Source of the DNA: G965240365 sp965240365
Lineage (GTDB): Bacteria > Pseudomonadota > Gammaproteobacteria > Eutrophobiales > Eutrophobiaceae
Assembly (NCBI GenBank): GCA_965240365.1
Contig: OZ251218.1
Span: forward strand, 1,550,001 to 1,614,000
Length of the DNA: 64,000 nt
Direction of reading: 5' to 3'
In this document: positions 27,210 through 35,919 of the stretch, piece after piece
Position numbering within the stretch: the first letter of the stretch is position 1
How the letters are laid out: every line of letters begins with the position of its first letter
Made by a program: the position numbers and the translations under genes
Notes under the pieces: model-generated
What the model saw: the letters and a program-made list of their open reading frames with translations, nothing else
What the model was told of the DNA's origin: nothing
The model's database searches: none

Positions 27210-27254
27210 CATACCTTGTATTTTGCTCGCTAAAGAAGCAAAATACAAGGTATG
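27210..27254 (+). promoter_or_regulatory. Perfect 18-bp hairpin containing the start codon of the DUF4143 ATPase
   Basis: The arms cataccttgtattttgct (27210-27227) and agcaaaatacaaggtatg (27237-27254) are exact complements around a 9-nt loop. The second arm contains AAGG and the ATG (27252-27254), so an mRNA hairpin would sequester both ribosome site and start codon. As DNA it is a near-perfect operator or recombination palindrome. Confidence 0.8.
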
Positions 27255-28436
27255 TTACAGCGCTTAATCATCGAAAGACTCCAAAAACGCCTCGACCGGG
27301 CGCCCGCGGTCGCCCTGCTCGGCGCCCGTCAGGTGGGTAAAACCACACTGGCCAAAGCCATCGCAAGGCAGAGGGATTCCATCTATCTCGATCTGGAAAT
27401 GCCCCGCGACCAACTGAAGCTCCGGGACCCCGAGAGCTTCCTGCGCCTGCACGGCGACAAGCTGATCGTCCTGGACGAGATACAGCGCAGCCCCGACCTC
27501 TTCAATATCCTCCGCGGGGTGATCGACGAGAACAGAGCGCGGGGCCGCCGCTTTGGTCAATTTCTAATCCTCGGCTCGGCGTCCCTGGACTTACTGCGCC
27601 AGTCCTCCGAAAGTCTGGCCGGGCGCATCAGTTACATCGAAATGGGCGGCTTCAATGTCCTGGAGAGCGGCCCGGACCGGGCCGGCATACACAAGCTCTG
27701 GTTTCGCGGCAGCTTCCCCGACGGCTGCCTGGCCGGCGATGATGAGGCGGCCATGGACTGGATCGAAGATCTGATCGTCACCTATCTCGAACGCGATGTC
27801 CCCCAGGCCGGATTCCAGGCCCCCGCGGCCCGCTTGCGGGTGCTCTGGACCATGCTTGCCCACCTTCAGGGGGAGCCGGTAAACATAAGCGCGCTGGCGG
27901 CGAATCTGGAGATCCCCCGCGCCGCGGTGAACCGTTACATTGATATTTTAAGCGGCCTTTTTCTCGTCCGGCGTCTCAATCCCTGGCATGCCAACCTCAA
28001 GAAACGGCTGGTCAAGTCGCCCCGCTACTATATCCGGGACAGCGGCATCCAGCATCGGTTGCTCGGTATCGGCCGTTACGACGACCTGCTTTCCAACCCG
28101 GCGCTCGGCAAAAGCTGGGAGGGTTTCGTGGTTGAAAATATCCATTCGGTGCTGCCGCGCCGCGCCCAAACTTGGTTCTACCGCACCGCGGCGGGGGCCG
28201 AGATCGATCTCGTGATCAACCTGCCGGGGCCGGACATCTGGGCCGTTGAGATAAAATACGGCGTGGCCCCCAAACCGGGCAAACACTTCAGCCGCACCTG
28301 CGAAGACATCGGCGCCACCCGCAAATTCGTGGTGTACGGCGGAGATGAGACGTTCCCCGTGGGGGAAGACATTAACATGATCTCGCTGCCGAAAATCATG
28401 CAAAAGCTGCGCGCGACAGACGCCGGGCCGGGATAA
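27252..28436 (+). CDS. AAA ATPase with DUF4143 domain (second copy)
   Basis: A 394-residue paralogue of the ATPase at 2934-4112. Walker A ALLGARQVGKTTLAKAIA lies near residue 22, and Walker B KLIVLDEIQRSPDLF near 75. A helical arginine-finger region, a winged-helix segment (VNISALAANLEIPRAAVNRY) and the C-terminal DUF4143 with VKSPRYYIRDSGIQHRLLGI and WFYRTAAGAEIDLVI follow. The C-terminal half resembles a PD-(D/E)xK nuclease fold (EIDLVI...WAVEIKYG), but no activity is established. The start codon is inside an 18-bp hairpin. A 100-bp remnant of its 5' end recurs at 32416. A DNA methylase follows 68 bp downstream. Confidence 0.9.
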   Translation: MLQRLIIERLQKRLDRAPAVALLGARQVGKTTLAKAIARQRDSIYLDLEMPRDQLKLRDPESFLRLHGDKLIVLDEIQRSPDLFNILRGVIDENRARGRRFGQFLILGSASLDLLRQSSESLAGRISYIEMGGFNVLESGPDRAGIHKLWFRGSFPDGCLAGDDEAAMDWIEDLIVTYLERDVPQAGFQAPAARLRVLWTMLAHLQGEPVNISALAANLEIPRAAVNRYIDILSGLFLVRRLNPWHANLKKRLVKSPRYYIRDSGIQHRLLGIGRYDDLLSNPALGKSWEGFVVENIHSVLPRRAQTWFYRTAAGAEIDLVINLPGPDIWAVEIKYGVAPKPGKHFSRTCEDIGATRKFVVYGGDETFPVGEDINMISLPKIMQKLRATDAGPG

Positions 28437-28503
28437 GGCGTCCGCGTTCATCAGTATTCCCCCGTCTTCAATTATCCATTCAACTATAGGCGAAAATTCA
28501 GCA

Positions 28504-29475
28504 ATGGCCGATTTCGAGTTGCATCATCAAAGTTGCTTCGACTGGTTGAAGAATCAACAAGCTAATTCCATTGAAGCGGTTTGCACAGACCCGCCTTTTG
28601 GAATTGTTGAATTTCTTCCTCATGAAATAGAGAAGATGCGAAAAGGCAAAGGGGGCGTCTGGCGACTTCCGCCAACCATCGGGGGAAGCAAGCGGGCGCC
28701 CCTGCCCAGATTTACTACTCTGGATAATAAAGAGTTAGCGCGCGTTTACCGTTACTTTAAGGATTTTGGTGAATGTTTGTTTCCGGTGCTGACGCCTGGC
28801 GCTCATGTTTTTCTTGCCGGCACGCCAATGCTGCAACACTTGACGCAAAGGGGTATGGCAGAGGCCGGATTTGAGGTGCGCGGTGCCATTATGAGGCTAT
28901 ATCGCGGGTTCAGGGGTGGTGATCGCCCCAAGCTCGCTGAAAAAGAGTTTCCTCATGTCTGTGTTACCCCGAGAGGCGCCTACGAGCCCTGGATGTTATT
29001 TAGAAAACCTGTAGAAGAACGAACGGTTGCGTTGAATCTTCGTAGATGGGGAACCGGCGCTTTACGCAGAATCAGCGCAGACCAGCCATTGCCCGATACT
29101 TTGCAGAGCGGTAAAACGCCAAAGGTAGAAGAATCAATTTCTAACCATCCCACGTTAAAACCGCAACAATTGCTGCGCATCCTTTGTCGCTGCCTGCTGC
29201 CTTTAGGCAAGGGAACAATTCTCGATCCATTCTGTGGCTCAGGCGCAACAATAGCGGCTTGCAATGCCGTTGGATATGATTCTATCGGCATTGAAATAGA
29301 CGAAATATATTTTTCCAGACTGAAAAATAACGTTGATAAATTATCGGCGCTTTACCCGCAATTTAAAGGAGATTCACTGGACGCCGATCCTGGTCAAATG
29401 ACTCCCAGGTCAGAAAAGCGTCGAAGCTCGCAGACAGACTTATTTCAGACGGGTTTTGATTACAGCCAACACTGA
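28504..29475 (+). CDS. Site-specific DNA methyltransferase (orphan)
   Basis: A DNA amino-methyltransferase of 323 residues. The catalytic motif IV TDPPFG (near residue 28) precedes the AdoMet motif I ILDPFCGSGAT (near 240), the beta-class order, with the motif X-like NHPTLKPQQLLR just before motif I. It could make N6-methyladenine or N4-methylcytosine; DPPF favours N6-adenine. No restriction endonuclease gene is adjacent, so it is either an orphan regulator or maintenance methylase, or the remainder of a lost system. A strong intrinsic terminator follows. Its GC is lower than that of the neighbouring ATPase, suggesting separate acquisition. Confidence 0.88.
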   Translation: MADFELHHQSCFDWLKNQQANSIEAVCTDPPFGIVEFLPHEIEKMRKGKGGVWRLPPTIGGSKRAPLPRFTTLDNKELARVYRYFKDFGECLFPVLTPGAHVFLAGTPMLQHLTQRGMAEAGFEVRGAIMRLYRGFRGGDRPKLAEKEFPHVCVTPRGAYEPWMLFRKPVEERTVALNLRRWGTGALRRISADQPLPDTLQSGKTPKVEESISNHPTLKPQQLLRILCRCLLPLGKGTILDPFCGSGATIAACNAVGYDSIGIEIDEIYFSRLKNNVDKLSALYPQFKGDSLDADPGQMTPRSEKRRSSQTDLFQTGFDYSQH

Positions 29476-29490
29476 GCCAACGGTCAAAAA

Positions 29491-29529
29491 GCGCCGCAAG
29501 ACAATCTTAAAGCGGCGCAGTGTTTTTTG
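29491..29529 (+). terminator. Rho-independent terminator after the methylase
   Basis: Stem gcgccgc (29491-29497) with gcggcgc (29512-29518), followed within 3 nt by a tgtttttt run. Well placed 16 bp after the methylase stop. Confidence 0.8.
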
Positions 29530-29570
29530 TCCGTATGACAGGTCTGTTGAAAAGCTGATTCCGCCCGCGT

Positions 29571-29612
29571 TGTCATTCCAGCCATCGCCTGCCTGTAGCA
29601 GGCAGGCGATGC
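29571..29612. repeat. Dispersed palindromic repeat
   Basis: gtcattccagcc followed by the palindrome cgcctgcctgtagcaggcag, a member of the repeat family seen throughout the window. It directly follows the stop of the TonB receptor. Confidence 0.6.
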
Positions 29613-31861
29613 TTAGAAAGCCACGGAGAATGATAAATTTATGCTTCTGGGCGCGCCTAAATAAAGAAGGTTACCAATACCCGCAAAAGTGGTCCAATAG
29701 TCTTCATCAAGGAGATTATCGACATTCACTCTAAAGGTGAATTCCTTATCGCCCAGCGTCCGCTGATAACGGGCGCCAAGGCTGTAAAGTTCATAGGAGG
29801 GAATTTTCAGGCTATTGTCAGCCCTGACAAATTGGCTACCCATGTGCTCGGCGCGGGCCGTCAGCGTCAGGCCGGGGAAGGCCGGTGTATCGTATTCCAG
29901 ATTCAGCACGGCCATGAGTTCCGGCACCCCGACTCCATCATTACCGTCAAATCTGCCGCCTTGAGTGCGGGTTAACTTGCTGTCGAGATAAGTGAACCCA
30001 CCCAGCAGGCGCAGGTTTGACCATAATTCGCCAAAAGCATTCAGTTCAAGGCCGCGATTGCGTTGTTCGCCGTTAAGACCAAATCGATTATTTGCATCGG
30101 TAAATGCGCTTGGACGTTCGATCTGGAACAGCCCGGCCGTCAGGCCAAGGCCATCCAGGTCAAGCTTTACACCGAACTCAATCTGCTCTGTTTTGGATGG
30201 AGGAAATATCTCCCCGGCATTAACTGCACTATCTGGCGCAGTGGGTCCATTTTCAAGGGCTTCGATATAGTTGCCATAGAGAGACATAAAATCCCGGGGT
30301 TTGACCAGCAGGCCGATAGCCGGTGTGATGGCCGACTTGTCGTATTGGCTTCTGATTGCGCCTGTATTGGTATTGAAGAATTTGTTATCAATACTTTGGC
30401 GCCGAATTCCGGCGGTGAGTAGCACACGTTCATCAAGAAAGCCCATTGTGTCGGCAACAGCGATGGATGAGTCGACGATATCAAACAATTTAGGTGGATT
30501 ACGGGTGATTGAATAATCAAATGCCGGGCGCGCAAAAAATACCGGATTGTAAAGGTTCGAGGTAATATTAAGGTTTGAAAATATTGTTCGCCCTCTTCTA
30601 ACTGTTCGCTTTGTTCGCATCGTCTCTATTGAAATCTGATGCGTGATCCCGCCGGTTTCAAATCGTCCTCTGATACCGGCATTCCAAGTATAGCGCTTGT
30701 CATTGTATGGGTTCAAACTGATAAATGAATTAAAATCTCCATTGACACTGAGGTTACGACCGAACGTCCGCAGCCAATAGTTTTCGAAGTTCATAGCGCC
30801 ATAGGCCGCATGCGCTTCCCAGTCCCGACCGAGGGCATACTCTGCTTTGAGCAGGGCACGGGTGAATTTATAATTTGTCTTCTCCCAGGGCTGTTGAATG
30901 GCATTCTCAAGGTCGGGCACGGGGGGCACAGAGGTGGCATTTCCGCTTAAAATGAAAGGCTGATCCACTCTGCTCAATTCCTGGTCAGAATAATTCAGTA
31001 TGGTCTCCAGTTTGAGCCTTTCGCCGCGATATTCCAGCGCCAGGGCCGCCTCGCCAGATTTTTCCTCGTTGCCTGCCGTGGCCGATTCGCCATTACGATA
31101 AATAGCATTGAGCCGGGCGCCAAATTGCTTTTTTGAACCGAAGCGGCGGCTCAGGTCGGCATGTATGCCCAGGCGCGATTGATAATCGTAGTCCGCGGTG
31201 AGCTTTGTCAATGAGGTTTCTATGGGTCGTTTTGGCGCCATATTGATGACGCCACCCACAGCGCGCATTGTTCCGGTGAGCAGCGCATTGGGACCCTTAA
31301 AGACTTCGATTCTATCAAGGGTTTGGACAGTCGAGAGCGGGACAGCCAAACCGGGTAGGCCGTCATAGAGTTCCGCTTGGGCACCGCCTGTATTAAAACC
31401 TCGTATAGAGATGGTTTCATAACTGCTTTGGCCAGGACTCATCAGACGGACAGAGGCATCATTCTGAATGACATTCCCTACTGTTCTGGCCTGTTGATTT
31501 TCAATGAGTTCGGCGGTGTAGCTGCTGATACTGAACGGTGTGTCAAAGATATCTCTATTACCGAGCAGTCCGAAACGGCCGCTGCGTGTGACCTGACCAC
31601 CGGCGTATGTTTCGGCTTGACCGGTGACGGTAATTTCTTCTATTTCTGCTTTGGATTCGGGGTTGGTATTGGCTGTTGCGTCCGCGATGAGCGGTGTGTT
31701 GTCGGGGTTGGTAAGGGTTGAATTAAAGGCTTGGTCGATGCCTGGAAAGTCTTGTGTGCTGGTGTTCTCAGCTAATTTTTCGGGGGGGGGGGGGTAATGT
31801 TGTTAGCGAACAGAGGCGCGCTGAGGCTAAGCATGAGCAGCATGTTTGAAAGTGTTTTCAT
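29613..31861 (-). pseudogene. TonB-dependent siderophore receptor, out of frame at a 13-G tract (possibly phase-variable)
   Basis: An outer-membrane TonB-dependent receptor. The ATG at 31861 (AGGA 7 nt upstream) begins a signal peptide MKTLSNMLLMLSLSAPLFAN, but the poly-C/G tract at 31782-31794 shifts it to a TAG stop seven codons later. The downstream frame carries the TonB box region IEEITVTGQ, the plug (FDTPFSISSYTAELIENQ, SIRGFNTGGAQAELYDGLPG, IEVFKGPNALL) and a 22-strand barrel ending in Phe. With 11 or 14 Gs the whole would be one protein of about 748 residues. So the gene is either phase-OFF, damaged, or affected by a homopolymer sequencing error. A Fur-like site overlaps its promoter. 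Confidence 0.85.
31782..31794. repeat. Poly-G tract (13 G) in the receptor gene
   Basis: Thirteen consecutive Gs on the + strand (Cs in the coding sense), between the signal peptide and the TonB box of the receptor. Length modulo three decides whether the receptor is made; 13 is out of frame. Confidence 0.9.
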
Positions 31862-31899
31862 TGGGAAGTCCTCGTGTCTTTAGTTTTTAGGAAAACGGC

Positions 31900-31928
31900 A
31901 TTATAGAAGTAGTTGAAATGATTCGCAA
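31900..31928 (-). promoter_or_regulatory. Sigma70 promoter with Fur-like operator for the TonB receptor
   Basis: On the minus strand TTGCGA (31923-31928), 17 bp, TATAAT (31900-31905). The -35 region overlaps TGCGAATcATTTCAA (31913-31927), which fits a 7-1-7 Fur-type dyad and resembles the dyad upstream of the second TonB receptor (62047-62061). Confidence 0.65.
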
Positions 31929-31929
31929 G

Positions 31930-32415
31930 TTTATTTTTATAAAAATATGAAATTATTTTTAGCGTTGTTGTTTTGTGCCTGTTTTTGGCGGATAGCGGGC
32001 CGGGGGGTGACTTGCCACTCCGAATACCCCCTTTATTGTCATTCCCCCTGCCTGCGGCAGGCAGGGCTACGCGGGAATGTATGACATAAACCACTGGATT
32101 CCGGCTTTCGCCGGAATGACGGAGGGGGCGATAGGTATATCCCGACAAACTTCAACATAATTCCCCCTATCCTGACTTGTCACAGGCAAGGCTGCAATAA
32201 CGACCAGGGAATAGACACGCCCGGCAACCTTCAGTGTCATTCTTGCCCCCTACGTCATTCCGGCGAAAGCCGGAATCCAGTGGTTTTTAAGACACATTCC
32301 CGCGCAGCGGGAATGACAACCAAATACCTCACTTTGTTTCCCACGGTGCGGGCAGGCGGACTCTGGGATCCATTTATCATTCCGTCATCGCCTCCCTGGA
32401 TTCCGGCTTTCACCC
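31930..32415. repeat. Gene-free stretch of palindromic repeats
   Basis: Contains two members of the dispersed family: 32036-32122 (gtcattccc, cctgcggcaggcagg, ccggctttcgccggaatgac) and 32253-32318 in the opposite arrangement (cattccggcgaaagccggaa, then cccgcgcagcgggaatgac). No gene seen. Confidence 0.65.
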
Positions 32416-32515
32416 GTAAACACCAGGGTCAAAGCAATTTATACCTTGTATTTTGCAGCGCTTGCTCATCGAAAGACTCCAAAAACGCCTCGACCGGGCG
32501 CCCTGCTCGGCGCCC
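32416..32515 (+). pseudogene. Remnant of the DUF4143 ATPase 5' end
   Basis: Matches 27185-27335 with deletions. It retains caccaggg-caaagcaatt, the left hairpin arm ataccttgtattttgc and the codons for IERLQKRLDRAP. The hairpin loop, right arm and start codon are missing, and a further 9-12 bp are lost before gctcggcgccc. It ends by abutting the truncated PIN gene. It is a third copy of the same gene family, reduced to 100 bp. Confidence 0.75.
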
Positions 32516-32612
32516 TTACGATGTCGAAAATCATGCAGGTATCCAGCATCAGAACTGGTACTCCTGCGCTTAGCATCCGGGCCGCAGCATCGGCGTGAGA
32601 CCGGGCTGTCAT
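32514..32612 (-). pseudogene. Truncated PIN-domain (VapC-like) toxin gene
   Basis: The ATG at 32612 overlaps the TGA of the upstream 217-aa gene by 4 nt (ATGA). About 33 codons remain: MTARSHADAAARMLSAG then PVLMLDTCMIFDIV, the hallmark first strand and catalytic Asp of PIN ribonucleases. The frame is then cut by the junction with the DUF4143 remnant. Too short for the track but clear in context. Confidence 0.55.
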
Positions 32613-33262
32613 TCGGAATCATCATAGATACGGAGAAGTTCGCGTGCGAATTCGTACTCTAATGCAAGTTTACTGGCCATATCGGGCGCCCAGTTCAACT
32701 CTTCGGTGAGCCATCGTTTCAATATACCAACTGGAAGACTGGAATCTTCTTTGTGCAACCGAACCAGAAAAGCTGCCCAGCGCTGAAAATCGCAGGGATG
32801 TGACGAGCCGGTTGATTTGTTGGCACAGCTTGAAAAACGCTTTAATAATTCCTCGGCCTTCGGGGAGATCAAGTTAGTGATAGTAAAATCGTCAGTTGTT
32901 GTATTCATCGCAAGCTCACCGTTTGCCGGCAGGTTATTACGCAGTATCTCCGCGAATTCGTCCAGTATCCGATTATACTGGGCGATGGATAAGGCTCCCG
33001 ACTCCTGGGGAACGATATTCGGCACATGCAGACGGCCGATATCATAGTCCAGGAACAGACCGCTGGGAGGGTCGTTATCCTTGGCATCCCGAACAAATGC
33101 AAATCCGGCTTCTTCACCTTTTTCTCGCATGAGGCGGTCCAGAACGGCTTCGGCCTTATGGTCCCGGTTCCAGCCGGCGGGAAGATTCTGCGAGATATGA
33201 TTAATCAAGGCCCGAAGTCCATCGTCAGGCCCTGTAATGTCGAGATTTTTGAACTGCTTCAT
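32609..33262 (-). CDS. Hypothetical protein (217 aa) paired with a PIN remnant
   Basis: I do not recognise the family. It is a soluble 217-residue protein, mostly helical with a central beta-rich part (AGFAFVRDAKDNDPPSGLFL), and no signal or membrane segment. The C-terminal SLPVGILKRWLTEELNWAPD is helical. Its stop codon overlaps the start of a truncated PIN-domain gene (ATGA), which suggests it was the upstream partner of a toxin-antitoxin-like or otherwise coupled pair. Its own reading frame appears intact. It lies just downstream of a repeat-rich region and before phoR. Confidence 0.65.
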   Translation of the reverse strand: MKQFKNLDITGPDDGLRALINHISQNLPAGWNRDHKAEAVLDRLMREKGEEAGFAFVRDAKDNDPPSGLFLDYDIGRLHVPNIVPQESGALSIAQYNRILDEFAEILRNNLPANGELAMNTTTDDFTITNLISPKAEELLKRFSSCANKSTGSSHPCDFQRWAAFLVRLHKEDSSLPVGILKRWLTEELNWAPDMASKLALEYEFARELLRIYDDSE

Positions 33263-33387
33263 GGTAATTTCCCAAAATTGTTCACTTTATTCTACTCTCG
33301 TTTTCGGTTTAACCCAATCAATATCACTGCCTCAGATGCCCTGACTCAGGCCTGGTTTTACATCCACAATCAATTATCCATTATCAA

Positions 33388-34698
33388 TTATTCAACGGCC
33401 AGCCTGCGGGCATCCACGCGGACGGCGTTTGACTCCGGGAAGCGGCAGCGAAATACGCTGCCTTTGCCGGGTTCGCTCTCTATCAGCAGGTTCGCGCCGT
33501 ATTTGACCAGGATGTGCTTGACGATTGCGAGCCCCAGGCCGGTCCCGCCCTGGGCCCGGGAGCGGCCCTTGTCGATGCGGTAAAAACGTTCGGTCAGGCG
33601 GGGGATGTGCGCCTCGGCAATGCCCAGGCCATTATCCTTGACGGAGAAACAGAGGCCCGCTTCATCCTGATACCATTTGACCTCGATCCGGCCCGGCGCG
33701 GGCGTGTATTGAACCGCGTTGAATATCAGATTGGAAAAGGCGCTGTAGATGAGTTGCGGGTCGCCATTAAAATAAAGGCCGGGGTCGGCCTCGATCGTGA
33801 TGACATGGCCCCGGTAAGCGGCTATTTTTTTGACCTCATTGCAGATTACGGCAAGCATATCGGGCGCCGGCACCGTCTCTTTAATATCCTCCCCGGTATT
33901 CGCCTCCAGGCTGGATAATTTCAGCAGGTCGGCGATCAGGTTTTGCATGCGGCCGGTCTGACCGCGCATTGTTTGTATATGCGCCAGCCACTCTTTGGGG
34001 CACAACTCATCGTCGGCAAAACTCTCCAGATAACCCGCGATAACCGTCAGCGGGGTGCGCAGTTCATGCGAGGCATTGGCGATAAAATCCTTGCGCATCC
34101 GGTTGCTGCGGCTGATCCCGGTCACGTCTCTCGCGACCAGCAATTGCCCGGTGGCATCATAGGGGAATATTCGAATTTCGAGCCGGATATTGACATCGAC
34201 CGGGGCATCCAGTTGCAATGCCTCGGCGCGGGTTGCGGGGCTGGGGGCGAGATAGTCCGCCAGGCCTGGATCCCGCAGCAGATTCAAAAGCCTGAGGCCG
34301 TTATCCTGCGGCCAGCGAATACCCATATATTCCGCCGCCTTGTCATTGGCCCATTCGATCTCGCCGAAGCGGCCCAGTATGATAACGGCGTCCGGCAGCG
34401 CCTTCGTGGCCGTCTGAAAGCGCTTCAGATAGCCGGACAGGCGCGCGTTGCGGGCGCGATAGCGGCTTCTGAGTTGTTGAATCTCGCGGCAAAGCTCATT
34501 GACAAGGCCCGCCCGGGAAGGACTCCCGGCGTCATTGCGCCTTTTCAGCCAGGCCAGCAGCCGGGCGTATTCACGATATTGCCGGACGATAAAGAAAAAC
34601 AGGCCCAGCGCCAGCGCGGCCGCCGTGTAGCCCGTCAGCAGGCCGATGAGGACCGAGAACAGGACGATGCCCAGCAAGCGCCAAAGATCCTGCCTCAT
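33388..34698 (-). CDS. phoR: Phosphate regulon sensor histidine kinase PhoR
   Basis: Inner-membrane sensor kinase for phosphate limitation, 436 residues. Two N-terminal TMs (~residues 8-40) without a large periplasmic domain, a PAS domain (~100-200), HisKA with the phospho-acceptor His in FIANASHELRTPLTVIAGYL, and HATPase_c with N-box SNLIFNAVQYTP, G1 VKDNGLGIAEAHIPRL and G2 GGTGLGLAIVKHIL. It follows phoB by 18 bp. PhoR is expected to be restrained by PstSCAB-PhoU when phosphate is plentiful, and both sets are in this window. Confidence 0.96.
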   Translation of the reverse strand: MRQDLWRLLGIVLFSVLIGLLTGYTAAALALGLFFFIVRQYREYARLLAWLKRRNDAGSPSRAGLVNELCREIQQLRSRYRARNARLSGYLKRFQTATKALPDAVIILGRFGEIEWANDKAAEYMGIRWPQDNGLRLLNLLRDPGLADYLAPSPATRAEALQLDAPVDVNIRLEIRIFPYDATGQLLVARDVTGISRSNRMRKDFIANASHELRTPLTVIAGYLESFADDELCPKEWLAHIQTMRGQTGRMQNLIADLLKLSSLEANTGEDIKETVPAPDMLAVICNEVKKIAAYRGHVITIEADPGLYFNGDPQLIYSAFSNLIFNAVQYTPAPGRIEVKWYQDEAGLCFSVKDNGLGIAEAHIPRLTERFYRIDKGRSRAQGGTGLGLAIVKHILVKYGANLLIESEPGKGSVFRCRFPESNAVRVDARRLAVE

Positions 34699-34716
34699 AA
34701 GCGGTCGCCGCCGCGC

Positions 34717-35427
34717 CTAGCGGGTTGAAAAGCGATAACCGACGCTGCGCACCGTCTGAATATAGCGATGAAAGCCAAAAGGCTCCAGGGTTTTTCTGAG
34801 CCGGCGGATATGCACATCCACCGTCCTTTCTTCAACATAGACATTTTCACCCCACACCCGATCCAGCAAGCGGGAGCGGCTATAGACCCGTTCCGGGTGA
34901 CCGATAAAGAAGCGTAACAGTTTAAACTCGGTCGGGCTGATTTCAATATCCTGGCCGTTGGCCGTGACCCGGTAGGTCTCGGGGTCCAGCGTCAGGCCGT
35001 TTATCTCGATCAGGGCGCCGGTCTCGGTCTTGACATAGCGGCGCAGCACGGCCCTGACCCGGGCCACCAGTTCCCCGGTCGAGAAAGGCTTGGTGATATA
35101 GTCGTCCGCGCCGGTTTCAAGGCCGCGCACCTTGTCCGCCTCCTCGCTTTTTGCGGTCAACATGATGATCGGGATATCGCGGGTTTCCGGCAGGCTTCTA
35201 AGGCGCCTGGCATAATCAATCCCGCTCATGCCGGGCAACATCCAGTCCAGCAGGATTAAATCCGGGCGGCTGGATTTCAGTTTCAGTCGCGCCGCATCGG
35301 TGTCGGCGGCCTCCTCACAGCGAAACCCCTCCTTCATCAGGGCATAGCCGAGCATATCACGGATCGCCTCCTCGTCTTCAACGATAAGGATTTTGTCTTT
35401 TGCGCTTGTCGATTCCGTCTTGTGCAT
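34717..35427 (-). CDS. phoB: Phosphate regulon response regulator PhoB
   Basis: OmpR-family response regulator of 236 residues. The receiver domain has DLILLDWMLPGMSGIDYARR with the phosphorylated Asp, acidic pocket VEDEEAIRD and switch Lys in DDYITKPFSTGEL. The C-terminal winged helix has SPTEFKLLRFFIGHPERVYS and ERTVDVHIRRLRKTLEP with VRSVGYRFS, matching PhoB. Phosphorylated PhoB should bind the Pho boxes at 27039-27078. I could not find a good Pho box directly upstream of phoB itself. Confidence 0.97.
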   Translation of the reverse strand: MHKTESTSAKDKILIVEDEEAIRDMLGYALMKEGFRCEEAADTDAARLKLKSSRPDLILLDWMLPGMSGIDYARRLRSLPETRDIPIIMLTAKSEEADKVRGLETGADDYITKPFSTGELVARVRAVLRRYVKTETGALIEINGLTLDPETYRVTANGQDIEISPTEFKLLRFFIGHPERVYSRSRLLDRVWGENVYVEERTVDVHIRRLRKTLEPFGFHRYIQTVRSVGYRFSTR

Positions 35428-35485
35428 GTCGCGTATTAAAAAACATGAATATTACAGCTTTATTACGCCGATGTTATAAATCATT

Positions 35486-35565
35486 CGGGTTAAGCCGCAT
35501 TTGGATGGAGTGTGCAGAAAATGGCATGAACCTGCCCGCGGCAGGCAGGCAGGCAGGAATGACGT
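35486..35565. repeat. Dispersed repeat fragment
   Basis: ggttaagccgcatttggat, gtgcagaaaatggcatgaac and cggcaggcaggcaggcagg match the outer part of the long repeat at 59144-59250 and 51481-51583. Part of the composite repeat family. Confidence 0.6.
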
Positions 35566-35611
35566 AAAGCGTGTTGCCCGAGTTTGTTTTACGCCAATTG
35601 CGGGGCTGGCG

Positions 35612-35919
35612 TCAGCCGAGCGCGTCGAGACCTTTCTGTTCAACGATATTGAGCAGCTTCAACGCTGAACCGCCGGGTTGTTTCTTGCCCTGCTCCCATT
35701 TCTGAACGGTGGACGGACTGGTATTCAGGTACGCGGCGAATACCGGCTGCTGGCTTTGCAGCGCAGCCGCAGTGTCTTGATCTGCCGGGCGCTGTAATGC
35801 TTTACAGGCGGCAGACACAAAGCATCGAACTCGCGCAGTGTGGTCGCGTCCATAGCGCCCGCCTTATGCAAACCCCGCGCCGTCTCGTGCATGGCATTCA
35901 GGATGGTCTTGTTACTCAT
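35612..35919 (-). pseudogene. HigA-type antitoxin, frameshifted
   Basis: Two overlapping frames together give a HigA/XRE-type antitoxin. The first, from the ATG at 35919, contains MSNKTILNAMHETARGLHKA and PPVKHYSARQIKTLRLRCKA. The second continues QPVFAAYLNTSPSTVQKWEQ and PGGSALKLLNIVEQKGLDAL. Homologues read straight through LR..SQPVFA. A single-base indel near 35750 breaks the frame. Its ATG overlaps the toxin stop by 8 nt, the order typical of host-inhibition (higBA) loci. Confidence 0.7.

Noticed and set aside
35428..35500. Pho box upstream of phoB
   Set aside because: CTGTAATATTCATG was considered, but only one half-site is partly matched, so autoregulation cannot be claimed.
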